The position numbers and the translations under genes were made by a program. Of a stretch of DNA of 64,000 nucleotides, positions 52,574 through 62,064 are shown in pieces (within the stretch, counting starts at the first letter, position 1; the number at the start of each line of letters is the position of its first letter). This DNA is from an uncultured Verrucomicrobiales bacterium (GTDB taxonomy: Bacteria > Verrucomicrobiota > Verrucomicrobiia > Verrucomicrobiales > Akkermansiaceae). Under the pieces are notes generated by a model, which saw only the letters and a program-made list of their open reading frames with translations, did not search any database and had not been told where the DNA came from. The stretch spans positions 1 to 64,000 of the forward strand of contig CAMQZC010000011.1 of NCBI GenBank assembly GCA_947039485.1, read 5' to 3'.

Positions 52574-53527
52574 ATGTTGAACAAATTGACCCCCTGTCTT
52601 GCTGTGGCAGCGCTTGTGGCGCCTGCCTGTGCTGCTGAAAATTGGAGTACTGACCTTCCTGCCTCTCTTGCTAAGGCTTCTCAAGAAAATAAATACGTTC
52701 TTGTTGATTTCAATGGCTCGGACTGGTGTGGTCCATGTATCGCCCTCAAGGAAAAAGTACTCTCAACCCCAGAGTTTGAGGCCTACGCGAAGGATAAGTT
52801 CGTGTTGGTTGACATCGATCTGCCTAGAGGCGATAAGCTCAGTGCTGAGAAAATTGCTTCAAATCGCGAGCTTGTCGAGCAATATGAGGTCGAGGGCTTC
52901 CCTACGATTCTCGTGATGAATGGCGCAGGCGTGGTCATGGGTGGTTTTGTCGGTGGCAATGATTCCGTACCAGCGGTTACAAGCATGCTTGATGAGGCAC
53001 TTGCCGCAGGCAAGATTGTCGATGTTGAGATGGCCAAGGCCGCAACACTTGAAGGAGTAGACAAGGCAAAGGCCCTCTTTGCGGCCTACAATGCCGTGCC
53101 ATCCGAGATGCGTGCTAAGAATCAAGAGCTCAAGAAGCAAGTTCTCGCATTGGATCCCTCTGACACACTGGGCATTAATGCTGAAGGTGCGCGCAAGTCA
53201 AAGATTATGAGCGAGATGAACTCCGTCTTTCTGAAGGTGAAGGATGCTGGTAAAGACATCAAATCCATGATGGCTGCCATTGACAGCGTGGTGACTGACA
53301 AGTTTGAGCCTGAGAGCAAAGCTGAATTGCTTGGCCTGAAGGCTCAGGTTACCCTCCAGTATGCGGAGAGTGTCGAGGATATCGCCCAAGCCAAGGATCA
53401 TTTTGATCGCTACTGTGCTGCTCTTGGTGAGAAGGGTGTGATGATGGAGAAGCAGATGTCTCAGATCTTTGCTGATCCTAAGGCGCTGCTTGAGCGCATT
53501 AAGCAATCACGCCAGCCTCAGAAATAA
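52574..53527 (+). CDS. Exported thioredoxin-like protein
   Basis: 317 aa from ATG 52574 (MLNKLTPCLAVAALVAPACA, signal peptide); the ATG at 52544 would put ten residues before the signal. The thioredoxin fold (about 22-145) carries the redox motif WCGPC (Cys52, Cys55), preceded by VLVDFNGSD, and the cis-Pro segment GFPTILVM, as in the thioredoxin-7/DUF255-type group. The C-terminal ~170 residues are helical with no recognised domain. It likely reduces or isomerises disulphides in the periplasm. An intrinsic terminator follows. Confidence 0.9.
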   Translation: MLNKLTPCLAVAALVAPACAAENWSTDLPASLAKASQENKYVLVDFNGSDWCGPCIALKEKVLSTPEFEAYAKDKFVLVDIDLPRGDKLSAEKIASNRELVEQYEVEGFPTILVMNGAGVVMGGFVGGNDSVPAVTSMLDEALAAGKIVDVEMAKAATLEGVDKAKALFAAYNAVPSEMRAKNQELKKQVLALDPSDTLGINAEGARKSKIMSEMNSVFLKVKDAGKDIKSMMAAIDSVVTDKFEPESKAELLGLKAQVTLQYAESVEDIAQAKDHFDRYCAALGEKGVMMEKQMSQIFADPKALLERIKQSRQPQK

Positions 53528-53554
53528 GTTGCTTACTTATTGATTTTTTATCAG

Positions 53555-53589
53555 GAAGCTCCCCTTACTAGCTAAGGGGGGCTTTTTTT
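53555..53589 (+). terminator. Terminator of the thioredoxin-like gene
   Basis: A hairpin of AAGCTCCCCTTA and TAAGGGGGGCTT type with a 4-nt loop, then seven T. It lies between convergent genes, but the T run is only on the plus strand. Confidence 0.88.
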
Positions 53590-53624
53590 GTGGGAGCTTG
53601 TCTTGCAGGGCTGCTGATGCTCCC

Positions 53625-54989
53625 TTAGCAGGCAGCGAGTGTTGCAGCGCGTGCTTGCAGGGGCTCGGTGTTGTTATCCAGTCGCTCATCCTGCACTTCC
53701 ATGAGCAGTTGCTCTAGGATGATGCGCATGGCTGGCCCCGGCTTAACTCCGAGTTCCATGAGTTCCTTGCCGCTGATATCGAGGTCTTTGACGGTAAAAC
53801 AGGCGCTCATGCCTAGCACCTCTTCAAGGAGGTCTCCGGCGGCTTGTAGGCGGTCGACTTTCTCATCGCGCTCAAGCTGAGATTGTGCGACGATGTCCGC
53901 ATGGCGTACGTGGAAGGAGAGGCGCAGGATGTCCTCTCCGAGCTCGCCCAGCAGGCGACGCATGTCGTAGCGCGTGGTGGGGTACCAGTCGCTGTGGATA
54001 TCAATGAGCTTGCAGACGGTCTTGATGCAGGCGTTGTCGCTCTTGAGTCTTGTCATGATGCTCTTCGCCATCTTGGCACTCTGGGCGGCATGCCCAAGGA
54101 AGCTGCCAAGTCCCTCGCCGTCTTCGGTGTAGCTGGCAGGCTTGCCTGCGTCGTGGAAGAAGATGGCTAGGCGCAGATTTTGCTCTGCGGGGATGGCTTG
54201 TAGGGCGAGGGCGCTGTGTTCCCAGACGTCGTAGCAGTGGTGTGGGTTGTTTTGCACAAAGCCGACCATGGGTTCAAGCTCGGGCATGATGCAGCAGAAG
54301 ATTTCTGGGTAGTTGAGCATCATGCTGCGTGGGTCTTTGCCTACGAGGATGCCTTTGAGTTCTTTCCATATGCGCTCTTCGCTAGCTTTGAGCAGGAGTT
54401 CGCGGCATTCTCGCAGGGCAGCGGCTGTTTGAGGCTCCATGTTCAGGCCAAAGCGCGATGCAAAGCGTAGCGCGCGCAGGATGCGCAGTCCGTCTTCTTG
54501 AAAGCGCTCGGTAGCGTTGCCTACGCAGCGTAGGAGTTTTTGCTCAAGGTCACGCTGCCCATGAAAGCAGTCGATGAGGCCTTCTTTGGGGTTGTAGGCC
54601 ATGGCGTTGATGGTGAAGTCGCGTCGGGCGAGGTCTTCACGTAGTTCTCGCACAAAGGTGACTTCATCGGGGCGGCGGCTGTCGCTGTAGTTGCCATCCA
54701 CGCGGTAGCTTGTCAGCTCGATGGCTTGCTTGTCAACCATGACGGTGATGGTGCCGTGCTGCAGGCCTGTTTTGATGCAGTGGTAGCGGGCAAAGACTTG
54801 CAGGCTCTCCTCGGGGGTGGCTGAGCTACAGATGTCCCAGTCGAGGGGGGGGATGCCCATGAGGGAGTCTCGCACGCAGCCGCCTACGACGTAGGCCTCA
54901 TAGCCTGCTTCGTTGAGTTTGTTGAGGACTTCAAGGGCAGGGGCTGGGACTGTGATGCTGATGTCTTTATTGATGTTATTGGGCTGCAT
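53625..54989 (-). CDS. cca: CCA-adding tRNA nucleotidyltransferase with HD domain
   Basis: 454 aa from ATG 54989 (MQPNNINKDISITVPAPA); the longer form from 55022 starts inside a strong hairpin. It adds or repairs the 3' CCA, which fits the two tRNA genes here that lack encoded CCA. The polymerase-beta-type head has GGCVRDSLMG and the catalytic DWD (PPLDWDICSSATPEE), then DFTINAMAYNP. A C-terminal HD domain (CYDVWEHSALALQ, AIFFHDAGKP) suggests added phosphatase or phosphodiesterase activity. Confidence 0.92.
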   Translation of the reverse strand: MQPNNINKDISITVPAPALEVLNKLNEAGYEAYVVGGCVRDSLMGIPPLDWDICSSATPEESLQVFARYHCIKTGLQHGTITVMVDKQAIELTSYRVDGNYSDSRRPDEVTFVRELREDLARRDFTINAMAYNPKEGLIDCFHGQRDLEQKLLRCVGNATERFQEDGLRILRALRFASRFGLNMEPQTAAALRECRELLLKASEERIWKELKGILVGKDPRSMMLNYPEIFCCIMPELEPMVGFVQNNPHHCYDVWEHSALALQAIPAEQNLRLAIFFHDAGKPASYTEDGEGLGSFLGHAAQSAKMAKSIMTRLKSDNACIKTVCKLIDIHSDWYPTTRYDMRRLLGELGEDILRLSFHVRHADIVAQSQLERDEKVDRLQAAGDLLEEVLGMSACFTVKDLDISGKELMELGVKPGPAMRIILEQLLMEVQDERLDNNTEPLQARAATLAAC

Positions 54990-55011
54990 AGTGCATAGTG
55001 CTATGTGCCAA

Positions 55012-55043
55012 ACGGGGGGCATGGTCCGATGACCATACCCCCC
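55012..55043. terminator. GC-rich hairpin between nifJ and cca
   Basis: A six-C/G stem extended by CATGGT/ACCAT pairs, without a T run. A second hairpin GGCTGCG/CGCAGCC is at 55060-55080. They probably end or attenuate the nifJ transcript before cca. Confidence 0.5.
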
Positions 55044-55086
55044 GCTTGTGTGTTGTTGTGGCTGCGCTTTGGGCGCAGCCTTGGGA

Positions 55087-58000
55087 TTAGTTCTCGATCA
55101 TGTCGCTATAATCGAGGGAGGCGAGTGCCTTATAGAGTTTCCAGCGGCGTTTGATGTCACCTTCTTCGAGGGTCAGGAGGCGATCAAAGTTGTCGGGGTT
55201 AGTCTTTGCCAGGAGGCGCCAGCGATTCTCGCCAAGGAGGGCTTCGCGTACATCCTTTTTGGGTGTGCGGCTCTTGATGGTGAGGGGGTTCTTGCCTACT
55301 TTGGCAAGATCTGGGTTGTAGTTGTAGAGCAACCAGCGACCGCAGTCAACAGCGTCTTTCTGGTGTTCCAGACCGTTGGCCATGTTGATGCCGTGGTTGA
55401 TGCAGTGACTGTAGGCAATGATGAGTGCAGGGCCGTCGTAGGCTTCTGCTTCAACAAATGTCTTGAGGGTGTGCTCATCGTTGGAGCCAAATGCGATGGA
55501 ACCGACGTAGATGTTGCCGTAGGTCATGGCGATGTAGCCCAGATCCTTCTTAGCTTGATCCTTGCCGCGTGTTGCGAACTTGGCAACTGCTGCACGTGGT
55601 GTGGATTTGGAGCACTGACCGCCTGTGTTGGAGTAGAGCTCGGTGTCCATGACGAGGACCTTGATGTTCTTGCCGGATGCGAGTACGTGGTCGAGACCAC
55701 CGTAGCCGATGTCGTAGGCCCAGCCGTCACCGCCGAGAATCCAGACGGACTTGCGGACGAGGTAGTTGGCCTTGGCCTTGAGGGAGGCGAGTTCAGGATC
55801 ACTGCCGCAGGCTGTCTTGAGTTCAACAACGTTTGCACGCTGTTCTGTGATGTCACCCTCTGTGTCTTGAGGATTGCTTATGAGGCGTTCGACGAGCTCA
55901 GCGCCGACTTTGTCGGATGCTGCTTGAAGAAGTTCTGTTGCGAACTCTTCTTTTTTGTCGATGGAGACGCGGAAGCCGAGACCGAACTGGGCATTGTCTT
56001 CAAAGAGGCTGTTAGCCCATGCTGGGCCGCGACCATTCTCATCATGTGCCCAAGGCGTTGTTGGGAGGTTACCACCGTAGATGGATGAGCAACCTGTTGC
56101 ATTGGCGACGACGAGGCGGTTACCAAAGAGCTGGGAGAGCATCTTGATGTAAGGTGTCTCACCGCAGCCTGCGCAGGCACCGGAGAATTCGAAGAGAGGA
56201 CGCAGGAACTGCATGTCCTTGACCTTGCCTGTGCTGATCTTGGTGCGATCGTTCTCAGCGAGTGTCTCGAAGAAGGCTGCATTGGCGGTCTCTGGAGCGA
56301 GTGCCACGGCGGCTGGGGTCATCGTGAGGGACTTTGTGGGGCAGACGCGGGCGCAGAGTGTGCAGCCTGTGCAGTCAGCAGCGGAGGTCTGGATGATGAA
56401 CTTGCTACCCTTCCACTCTTTGTGCATAGCCTTAGCGTCCATGCTGTTGAAGCTTTCGGGTGCTCCTTCAAGAGCCTCGGGGTCAGCCATCTTGGCGCGG
56501 ATGCAGGCGTGAGGGCAGACGACGGTGCACTTGCCACATTGGATGCACTTGTCGGTGTTCCAGACGGGGATTTCAAGGGCGAGGTCGCGCTTTTCATACT
56601 TGGTTGTGCCGCTGGGGAAGGTGCCATCGCAGGGCATCTCGGATACCTTGATGTCGTTGCCTTCACCTACTTCGATGCGACCGAGCACGTTCTTGACAAA
56701 GTCAGGAGCGTTGTCAGGGAGGGCTGGCTTGATGGTAAATCCATTGACAGTCTTGCCTGTGAGGTTGACCTGATGGAGGTTGGCGAGTGTTGCGTCAACA
56801 GCATCAATGTTCTTGGCAACGACGTCATCACCCTTCTTACCGTAGGTTTTCTTAATAGCGCCCTTGATGTAGCCGATGGCCTCATCTGCGGGAATCACGC
56901 CAGAGAGCTTGAAGAAGCAGGCTTGCATGATGGTGTTGATGCGACCGCCCATGCCTGTGGATTTAGCTACCTTGAAGGCGTCGATGCAGTAGAAGCTGAT
57001 GTTCTTGTCGATGATCTGCTGCTGCATGCGCGCTGGCAGGGTGTCCCAGATGGTCTCAGGGGAGGCCGCGTGGTTCATCAAGAAGACGGAGTCCTGTGCT
57101 GCATTCTTGAGGAAATCATAGATACCAAGCAGGGATGGCTGATGCAGCGCGATGAAGTTCGCGTTGGTGATCATGTAGGTGCTGTGGATGGGGGTGGTAC
57201 CAAAGCGCAGGTGAGATACTGTTGAGGAGCCAGACTTCTTGGAGTCGTACTCAAAGTAACCTTGTACGTAGAGGTCGGTGTGCCCACCAATAATCTTAAT
57301 GGCGTCCTTGTTAGCACCGACAGTGCCATCTGAACCAAGACCGTAGAACATGCAGCGTGATACCGTGCTAGCTTCTGTGGAGAAGCTTGGGTCATAGCTG
57401 ATGGAGAGGCCTGTGACGTCATCATTGATGCCGACGACAAAATTGGTCATGGGCTCATCCTTGCTCAGCTCGTCAAAGACACCCTTGACCATAGCTGGGG
57501 TGAACTCTTTGGAGCCAAGTCCGTAACGACCGCCGACGATGACAGGCATCTCGAAGGGAAGTGTACGCTTGATGAGTTGGTCAGCGACGGCTTGGATGAC
57601 GTCCTGGAGGAGGGGTTCGCCTTGGCTTCCGGGCTCCTTGGTACGGTCGAGTACGGCAATCTTTTTGACCGTGGCTGGGAGGGCTGCGATGAGGTCAGCT
57701 GCGGGGAAGGGGCGATAGAGACGCACCTTGAGGATGCCAATCTTCTCATTAGGCAGGGCTGTGACGGTCTCAAGACCAGCCTCAGCACCAGAGCCCATCA
57801 AGACGATGACTCGGTCTGCATCGGGAGCACCAATGTACTCGACGAGGTCGTAGTAACGACCGGTGAGATCGCCAAATCGCTTCATGTTGCTCTTGATAAT
57901 CTCAGGGATGGCTGCGTAGAACTTGTTGACTGTCTCGCGGCCTTGCATGAAGACGTCGGGGTTTTGAGCGGTGCCGCGGATGACGGGTGCATCAGGAGTC

Positions 58001-58623
58001 AGGGCTCGTGCGTGGAAGTCCTCCACCCACTCTTGCTTGATCATGCCGCGCAGGGTGTCATCGCTGATGTCGGCAATTTTGCCTACCTCATGGGAGGTGC
58101 GGAAGCCGTCAAAGAAGTTCATGAAAGGTACGCGGCTCTCAAGTGTTGCGGCGTGAGCGATGGCTGCCATATCGGGAGCTTCCTGTGTGCTTGCTCCGCA
58201 GAGCATGGCGTAGCCAGTGGCACGGCAGGACATGACGTCGGAGTGATCTCCAAAAATAGAAAGACCCTGTGCAGCAAGTGCACGGGCGGCTACGTGGAAC
58301 ACGCAGGGGCTGAGCTCACCTGCGATCTTGTACATGTTAGGGATCATCAATAGGAGCCCTTGAGATGCGGTGAATGTTGTTGCAAGAGAGCCTGTTTGCA
58401 GGGCTCCATGCACAGCACCGGCGGCGCCTGATTCACTCTCCATTTCAACAATGCTCGGGATGGTACCCCAGAGATTCTTGCGATCTACGGCCATCCAACC
58501 TTCTGCAGCCTCACCCATGGATGAGGACGGCGTAATGGGGTAAATAGCTGCTACTTCGGAACAACGGTATGCGACGGAAGCGACTGCTTCATTGGCATCA
58601 ATGGTGCTGTATGTTGTGCTCAT
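55087..58623 (-). CDS. nifJ: Pyruvate:ferredoxin (flavodoxin) oxidoreductase
   Basis: Single-chain PFOR (1178 aa), which oxidises pyruvate with CoA to acetyl-CoA and CO2 and passes electrons to ferredoxin; a key enzyme of anaerobic metabolism. Order of domains: TPP pyrimidine-binding part with EVAAIYPITPSSSMGE, CoA-side domain with YGLGSDGTVGANKDAIK, gamma domain, a 2[4Fe-4S] insert with CIQCGKCTVVCPHAC (about 689-703) and CTGCTLCARVCPTKS (about 755), then CAGCGETPY for the proximal cluster and the TPP-diphosphate GDGWAYDIGYGG with SNTGGQCSKSTPR. Length is normal. It has a leaderless-type promoter. Confidence 0.99.
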   Translation of the reverse strand: MSTTYSTIDANEAVASVAYRCSEVAAIYPITPSSSMGEAAEGWMAVDRKNLWGTIPSIVEMESESGAAGAVHGALQTGSLATTFTASQGLLLMIPNMYKIAGELSPCVFHVAARALAAQGLSIFGDHSDVMSCRATGYAMLCGASTQEAPDMAAIAHAATLESRVPFMNFFDGFRTSHEVGKIADISDDTLRGMIKQEWVEDFHARALTPDAPVIRGTAQNPDVFMQGRETVNKFYAAIPEIIKSNMKRFGDLTGRYYDLVEYIGAPDADRVIVLMGSGAEAGLETVTALPNEKIGILKVRLYRPFPAADLIAALPATVKKIAVLDRTKEPGSQGEPLLQDVIQAVADQLIKRTLPFEMPVIVGGRYGLGSKEFTPAMVKGVFDELSKDEPMTNFVVGINDDVTGLSISYDPSFSTEASTVSRCMFYGLGSDGTVGANKDAIKIIGGHTDLYVQGYFEYDSKKSGSSTVSHLRFGTTPIHSTYMITNANFIALHQPSLLGIYDFLKNAAQDSVFLMNHAASPETIWDTLPARMQQQIIDKNISFYCIDAFKVAKSTGMGGRINTIMQACFFKLSGVIPADEAIGYIKGAIKKTYGKKGDDVVAKNIDAVDATLANLHQVNLTGKTVNGFTIKPALPDNAPDFVKNVLGRIEVGEGNDIKVSEMPCDGTFPSGTTKYEKRDLALEIPVWNTDKCIQCGKCTVVCPHACIRAKMADPEALEGAPESFNSMDAKAMHKEWKGSKFIIQTSAADCTGCTLCARVCPTKSLTMTPAAVALAPETANAAFFETLAENDRTKISTGKVKDMQFLRPLFEFSGACAGCGETPYIKMLSQLFGNRLVVANATGCSSIYGGNLPTTPWAHDENGRGPAWANSLFEDNAQFGLGFRVSIDKKEEFATELLQAASDKVGAELVERLISNPQDTEGDITEQRANVVELKTACGSDPELASLKAKANYLVRKSVWILGGDGWAYDIGYGGLDHVLASGKNIKVLVMDTELYSNTGGQCSKSTPRAAVAKFATRGKDQAKKDLGYIAMTYGNIYVGSIAFGSNDEHTLKTFVEAEAYDGPALIIAYSHCINHGINMANGLEHQKDAVDCGRWLLYNYNPDLAKVGKNPLTIKSRTPKKDVREALLGENRWRLLAKTNPDNFDRLLTLEEGDIKRRWKLYKALASLDYSDMIEN

Positions 58624-58630
58624 ATTGGGT

Positions 58631-58636
58631 ATTATA
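58631..58636 (-). promoter_or_regulatory. -10 box of nifJ, leaderless
   Basis: TATAAT on the minus strand, 7 nt before the ATG at 58623. The -35 region is only a weak match (CTTACG at 17 bp). Confidence 0.55.
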
Positions 58637-58765
58637 GAAACTGTTTAAACTAGCGTAAGACGCATGTCTATATTTGACTAGCTAGGGATATGATACACAC
58701 CAAAATGCTCTAAATCAACTATAAAGTCACGTGGGACACAATTTGTTGTTCATTCGAATAAGTAG

Positions 58766-58792
58766 CAGCCTCACTCGTTTTGAGTGAGGCTG
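58766..58792 (-). terminator. Hairpin terminator of the outer-membrane barrel gene
   Basis: A perfect 11-bp stem CAGCCTCACTC/GAGTGAGGCTG with a GTTTT loop, 23 bp after the stop. The T run is missing. Confidence 0.65.
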
Positions 58793-58815
58793 GACTAACT
58801 TTTGCTTACTGGGTG

Positions 58816-59490
58816 TTAAAACCTCCAACCCATGCCGAGTCGCATGTTGTGGTAGACTTGTTTGCGGCTTTCAGCACGCAGTCCTGCGATGTCGACGCTG
58901 GGCTTGGCGGTGCTTCCGCTGAATTGGTAAGCGGCGAAACTATACAGGCGAGCTGACCAGTCATACTTGAGTCCAATCTCTGCTGAGTAGGCAAATCCCC
59001 AGGCGCTGTTGTGATCCTTGTCGCCGATGCAGTCAAGTGAGGCGCGAGCCTTGATTTCCTCGTTGTTGACACCGAGGTTGGCGCCTAAGAACATGGACCA
59101 ATTACCATCCAGGTGTCGCGTGTAGCGATAGCCTGGCATGAGGTTGAATGTGTTGACGCGTGCTTTGCTGTGAAGTGTGGAGCTTCCAAAATGCTCATTG
59201 CTGCTGTTGCTGCCATAGCCATAGCCCATGCGTAGGTCGAGGGCGTGACGAGGGCAGAGGTCTACCCCTATGGTCAAGTCGCCTCCAACGAGGTCTACCT
59301 TGCCAACTGAGCCGACGCCGCTGTTGAGGTTTTTACCGGCAAAACCGTAAAAGGCAGCTGCTTCCAACCAATAAGGATTGGCAGGCGGGGTGGGGGTGCA
59401 GGGCGCGGTCATAGGCATTGGCTGAGGTCCCGCGAGGGCGATAGAGCTAAGCCCGAGGAGGGCGATGCAGGTGTTTTTTATGATTGTCAT
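58816..59490 (-). CDS. Outer-membrane beta-barrel protein
   Basis: 224 aa with a signal peptide (about 1-20, TCIALLGLSSIALAGP) and a proline-rich mature start. Alternating hydrophobic strands and a C-terminal phenylalanine (RLGMGWRF) mark a small eight-stranded barrel of the OmpA/OmpW/Opr type. Two cysteines occur in the barrel (DLCPRH, DCIGD). Ligand and role are unknown. A TACAAT -10 is 32 nt upstream. Confidence 0.8.
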   Translation of the reverse strand: MTIIKNTCIALLGLSSIALAGPQPMPMTAPCTPTPPANPYWLEAAAFYGFAGKNLNSGVGSVGKVDLVGGDLTIGVDLCPRHALDLRMGYGYGSNSSNEHFGSSTLHSKARVNTFNLMPGYRYTRHLDGNWSMFLGANLGVNNEEIKARASLDCIGDKDHNSAWGFAYSAEIGLKYDWSARLYSFAAYQFSGSTAKPSVDIAGLRAESRKQVYHNMRLGMGWRF

Positions 59491-59619
59491 CAGTTGAGTC
59501 TTTCTTGGTTATATTGTAGCAGCAATAAGCAGGTTGCGCCGCTGCTGATGGCATTTATAGCGCAAAGAGGGTAGATGTTGCAATCTATATAACTAACTAT
59601 TATTGGTATTACTTATAAC

Positions 59620-59659
59620 AAAAAACCAGCCCGAGCGATCAGATGTCGCTTGGGCTGGT
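59620..59659 (-). terminator. Terminator of metY
   Basis: A long stem ACCAGCCCGAGCGA/TCGCTTGGGCTGGT with a short loop, then a T run on the minus strand. Confidence 0.9.
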
Positions 59660-59675
59660 GTAGAAGTTGGGTTGT

Positions 59676-60956
59676 TTATTCGGCGATAGCTGAGAGGGCC
59701 TGTTCTATGTCGGCAATGATATCTGCGATGTCTTCAATGCCTACGGAGAGGCGGATGAGGTCAGGTTTGACCCCTGCCTCAAGCAGTTGTTCATCGCTGA
59801 GCTGGCGGTGAGTGTGGCTAGCTGGGTGGAGTACGCAGCTGCGTGTATCGGCGACATGCGTCACGATGGCGATCATCTTGAGGCTGTCAATAAAACGAAT
59901 TGCTCGCTCGCGGCCGCCCTTGATACCAAAGCAGATTACACCACAGCTGCGGCCGCCATCAAACTGCCGCTTGGCCAGTTCATGGTACTCGTTGCTGGGC
60001 AGACCGGCGTAATTGATCCAAGCTATATCGCTGACTCCTTGAAGGAACTCTGCTACTGCTTGTGCATTCTCGCAGTGGCGAGCCACGCGCAGGTGGAGGG
60101 TCTCAAGTCCGAGGTTGAGGAGGAAGGAGTTCTGAGGGGCGGGGGAGGCTCCCAAATCTCGCATTAACTGCACGGTGCACTTGGTGATGTAGGCGCCTTT
60201 GCCAAAGGCCTCTGTATAGACTAGGCCGTGGTAGGATTCATCAGGTTGTGTGAGGCCTGGGAATTTGTCGGGGTAAGCTGCCCAGTCAAAATTACCGCTG
60301 TCAATTACTGCTCCGCCTACTTGTGTTGCGTGACCGTCCATGTACTTACTTGTGGAGTGCATGACGATGTCGGCACCTAGTTCAAAGGGGCGGCAATTGA
60401 TGGGGGTGGCAAAGGTGTTGTCCACGATGAGGGGGACTCCCTGACTGTGTGCGATGGTTGCCATCTTGGCAATATCAAGTACTTGCAGGGTGGGGTTGGA
60501 GATTGTCTCGCCAAAGAGGCACTTTGTGTTGGGGCGGAAGGCTGCGACGATTTCTTCTTCGCTAGCATCCTGATTGATGAAGCTTACTTCAATGCCGAGT
60601 TTTTTGAGGGTGATGGCAAAGAGGTTGTAGGTGCCGCCATAGATTGCGGAGGTGGAGACGAGATGGTCGCCAGCAGAGCAGAGGTTGAAGATGGCGTAGA
60701 AGGTTGCGGATTGACCTGAGGCGGTCAGGATGGTGGCAACGCCTCCTTCAAGGGCTGTGATTTTTTTTGCAACGGCTTCGGTGGTGGGGTTTTGCAGGCG
60801 TGAGTAGAAGAATCCTGCTTCCTCGAGGTCAAAGAGCTTGGCCATCTGCTCGCTTGTCTCGTACTTGAATGTTGTGCTCTGGTAGATGGGGAGAACGCGG
60901 GGCTCTCCCTTTTTGGGTTCCCAGCCAGCTTGGACGCAAATGGTGCCTTTATTCAT
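59676..60956 (-). CDS. metY: O-acetylhomoserine sulfhydrylase
   Basis: PLP-dependent Cys/Met-metabolism enzyme (426 aa) that makes homocysteine from O-acetylhomoserine and sulphide. Motifs: YQSTTFKYETSEQ, LTASGQSATFYAIFNL, VDNTFATP and HSTSKYMDGHATQ with the PLP lysine. Length and the N-terminal TICVQAGWEPKKGEPR favour MetY over cystathionine enzymes. It supplies the methionine that MetK uses. Leaderless-type promoter. Confidence 0.95.
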   Translation of the reverse strand: MNKGTICVQAGWEPKKGEPRVLPIYQSTTFKYETSEQMAKLFDLEEAGFFYSRLQNPTTEAVAKKITALEGGVATILTASGQSATFYAIFNLCSAGDHLVSTSAIYGGTYNLFAITLKKLGIEVSFINQDASEEEIVAAFRPNTKCLFGETISNPTLQVLDIAKMATIAHSQGVPLIVDNTFATPINCRPFELGADIVMHSTSKYMDGHATQVGGAVIDSGNFDWAAYPDKFPGLTQPDESYHGLVYTEAFGKGAYITKCTVQLMRDLGASPAPQNSFLLNLGLETLHLRVARHCENAQAVAEFLQGVSDIAWINYAGLPSNEYHELAKRQFDGGRSCGVICFGIKGGRERAIRFIDSLKMIAIVTHVADTRSCVLHPASHTHRQLSDEQLLEAGVKPDLIRLSVGIEDIADIIADIEQALSAIAE

Positions 60957-60964
60957 ATGGGCAA

Positions 60965-60993
60965 ATCTTAGCAGTTGCGCGCGTCGTTGGCAA
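60965..60993 (-). promoter_or_regulatory. metY promoter, leaderless
   Basis: On the minus strand, TTGCCA (60988-60993), 17-bp spacer, TAAGAT (60965-60970). The ATG at 60956 is 8 nt away. Confidence 0.7.
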
Positions 60994-61095
60994 GTTTAAA
61001 TGGAGTTGCTGAGCAGGGCTTAGTTCATTGCTGCTTTCTAAGGGCTTCTTTCCTTGGCTTGGTTTAGGGCTGCGGCTTGCCTTGTAGCGTGTGCG

Positions 61096-61130
61096 CAAAA
61101 AAAGCCGCCATCCCTGAGGACGGCGGCTTT
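61096..61130 (-). terminator. Terminator of rpsB-tsf
   Basis: A stem AAAGCCGCC/GGCGGCTTT extended by TCC/GGA across one mismatch, followed by a T run on the minus strand. Confidence 0.9.
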
Positions 61131-61156
61131 AAAGGATCAGTTGTATCTAAGCCTTA

Positions 61157-62026
61157 TTAGGCTTGACCAAGCTGGAAGCGCTTGAAGCTGACGACAGAGA
61201 TCTTGTCACCAAGGTCTTTGCCTGTCTGGGCTACGAGTTGCTCAACAGAGATTGCAGGGTTCTTGACGAACTCTTGGTCGAGTAAGCAGCTTTGCTTGTA
61301 GAGGGCCTTGAGCTTGCCGGGGAGGATTTTCGCAAGGAGAGCCTCTGGCTTGCCTTCTTCGATGAGCTGTGCTTTGGCGATGTCCTGCTCTTCAGCGACG
61401 AATGCCGCGTCAAGGGAGGAGGAGTCAACGCTCTTTGGTGCGGACGCTGCGATGTGCAGTGTGATGTCCTTGCAGAGAGTTTGAAACGCTGTGGCTTGGG
61501 CTGTTTGAGCGTTTTCGCAGCTCATTTCGAGGAGTACACCTACTTTGCCACCCATATGGATGTAGGAGGCGATGGAGCCTTCTGTGCTAAGTGTGTAGCG
61601 GGCAAATTTGCTCAACTTCATGTTCTCACCGATGACAGCGCATCGCTCTGCGATGTGTTGCTCGATGGTGATGCCGTTGATCGTAGCTGTGCCTGCGTTG
61701 TCGAGGCAGCATACGGAGCTAGCCTTGAGGGCTGCACCTACTTCTGCAACGAGTGTGCGGAACTTGTCCCCTTTGGAGCAGAAGTCAGTCTCACAGTTGA
61801 TCTCATAGATGAGACCATCCTTGCCTTCAACGATTGTGGCGATGATGCCTTCGTTGGCGGCGCGGTCTGCTTTCTTCGCGGCCTTGGCAATGCCTTTTTC
61901 GCGGAGGTACTTGGCAGCTTCGTCGATGTTGCCGTCGCACTCGACGAGAGCATTCTTGCAGTCCATCATGCCGGCGTCAGTCTTGGCGCGCAGCTCTTTA
62001 ACGAGTAGTGGGGTAATATCAGCCAT
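61157..62026 (-). CDS. tsf: Elongation factor Ts
   Basis: EF-Ts (289 aa), the nucleotide exchange factor of EF-Tu. The N-terminal UBA-like domain (TPLLVKELRAKTDAGMMDCK), the signature LREKGIAKAAKKADR and the dimerisation domain are intact; YEINCETDFCSKGDKF holds the conserved TDF that contacts EF-Tu. It follows rpsB after 38 bp, the normal bacterial pair. Confidence 0.98.
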   Translation of the reverse strand: MADITPLLVKELRAKTDAGMMDCKNALVECDGNIDEAAKYLREKGIAKAAKKADRAANEGIIATIVEGKDGLIYEINCETDFCSKGDKFRTLVAEVGAALKASSVCCLDNAGTATINGITIEQHIAERCAVIGENMKLSKFARYTLSTEGSIASYIHMGGKVGVLLEMSCENAQTAQATAFQTLCKDITLHIAASAPKSVDSSSLDAAFVAEEQDIAKAQLIEEGKPEALLAKILPGKLKALYKQSCLLDQEFVKNPAISVEQLVAQTGKDLGDKISVVSFKRFQLGQA

Positions 62027-62064
62027 GTCAGTAATTCTGTTGTGGGGATAAATGAGGACTTAGA

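Noticed and set aside
55048..56088. 346-codon plus-strand ORF
   Set aside because: Antisense to the TPP domain of nifJ; a result of codon bias in GC-rich DNA.
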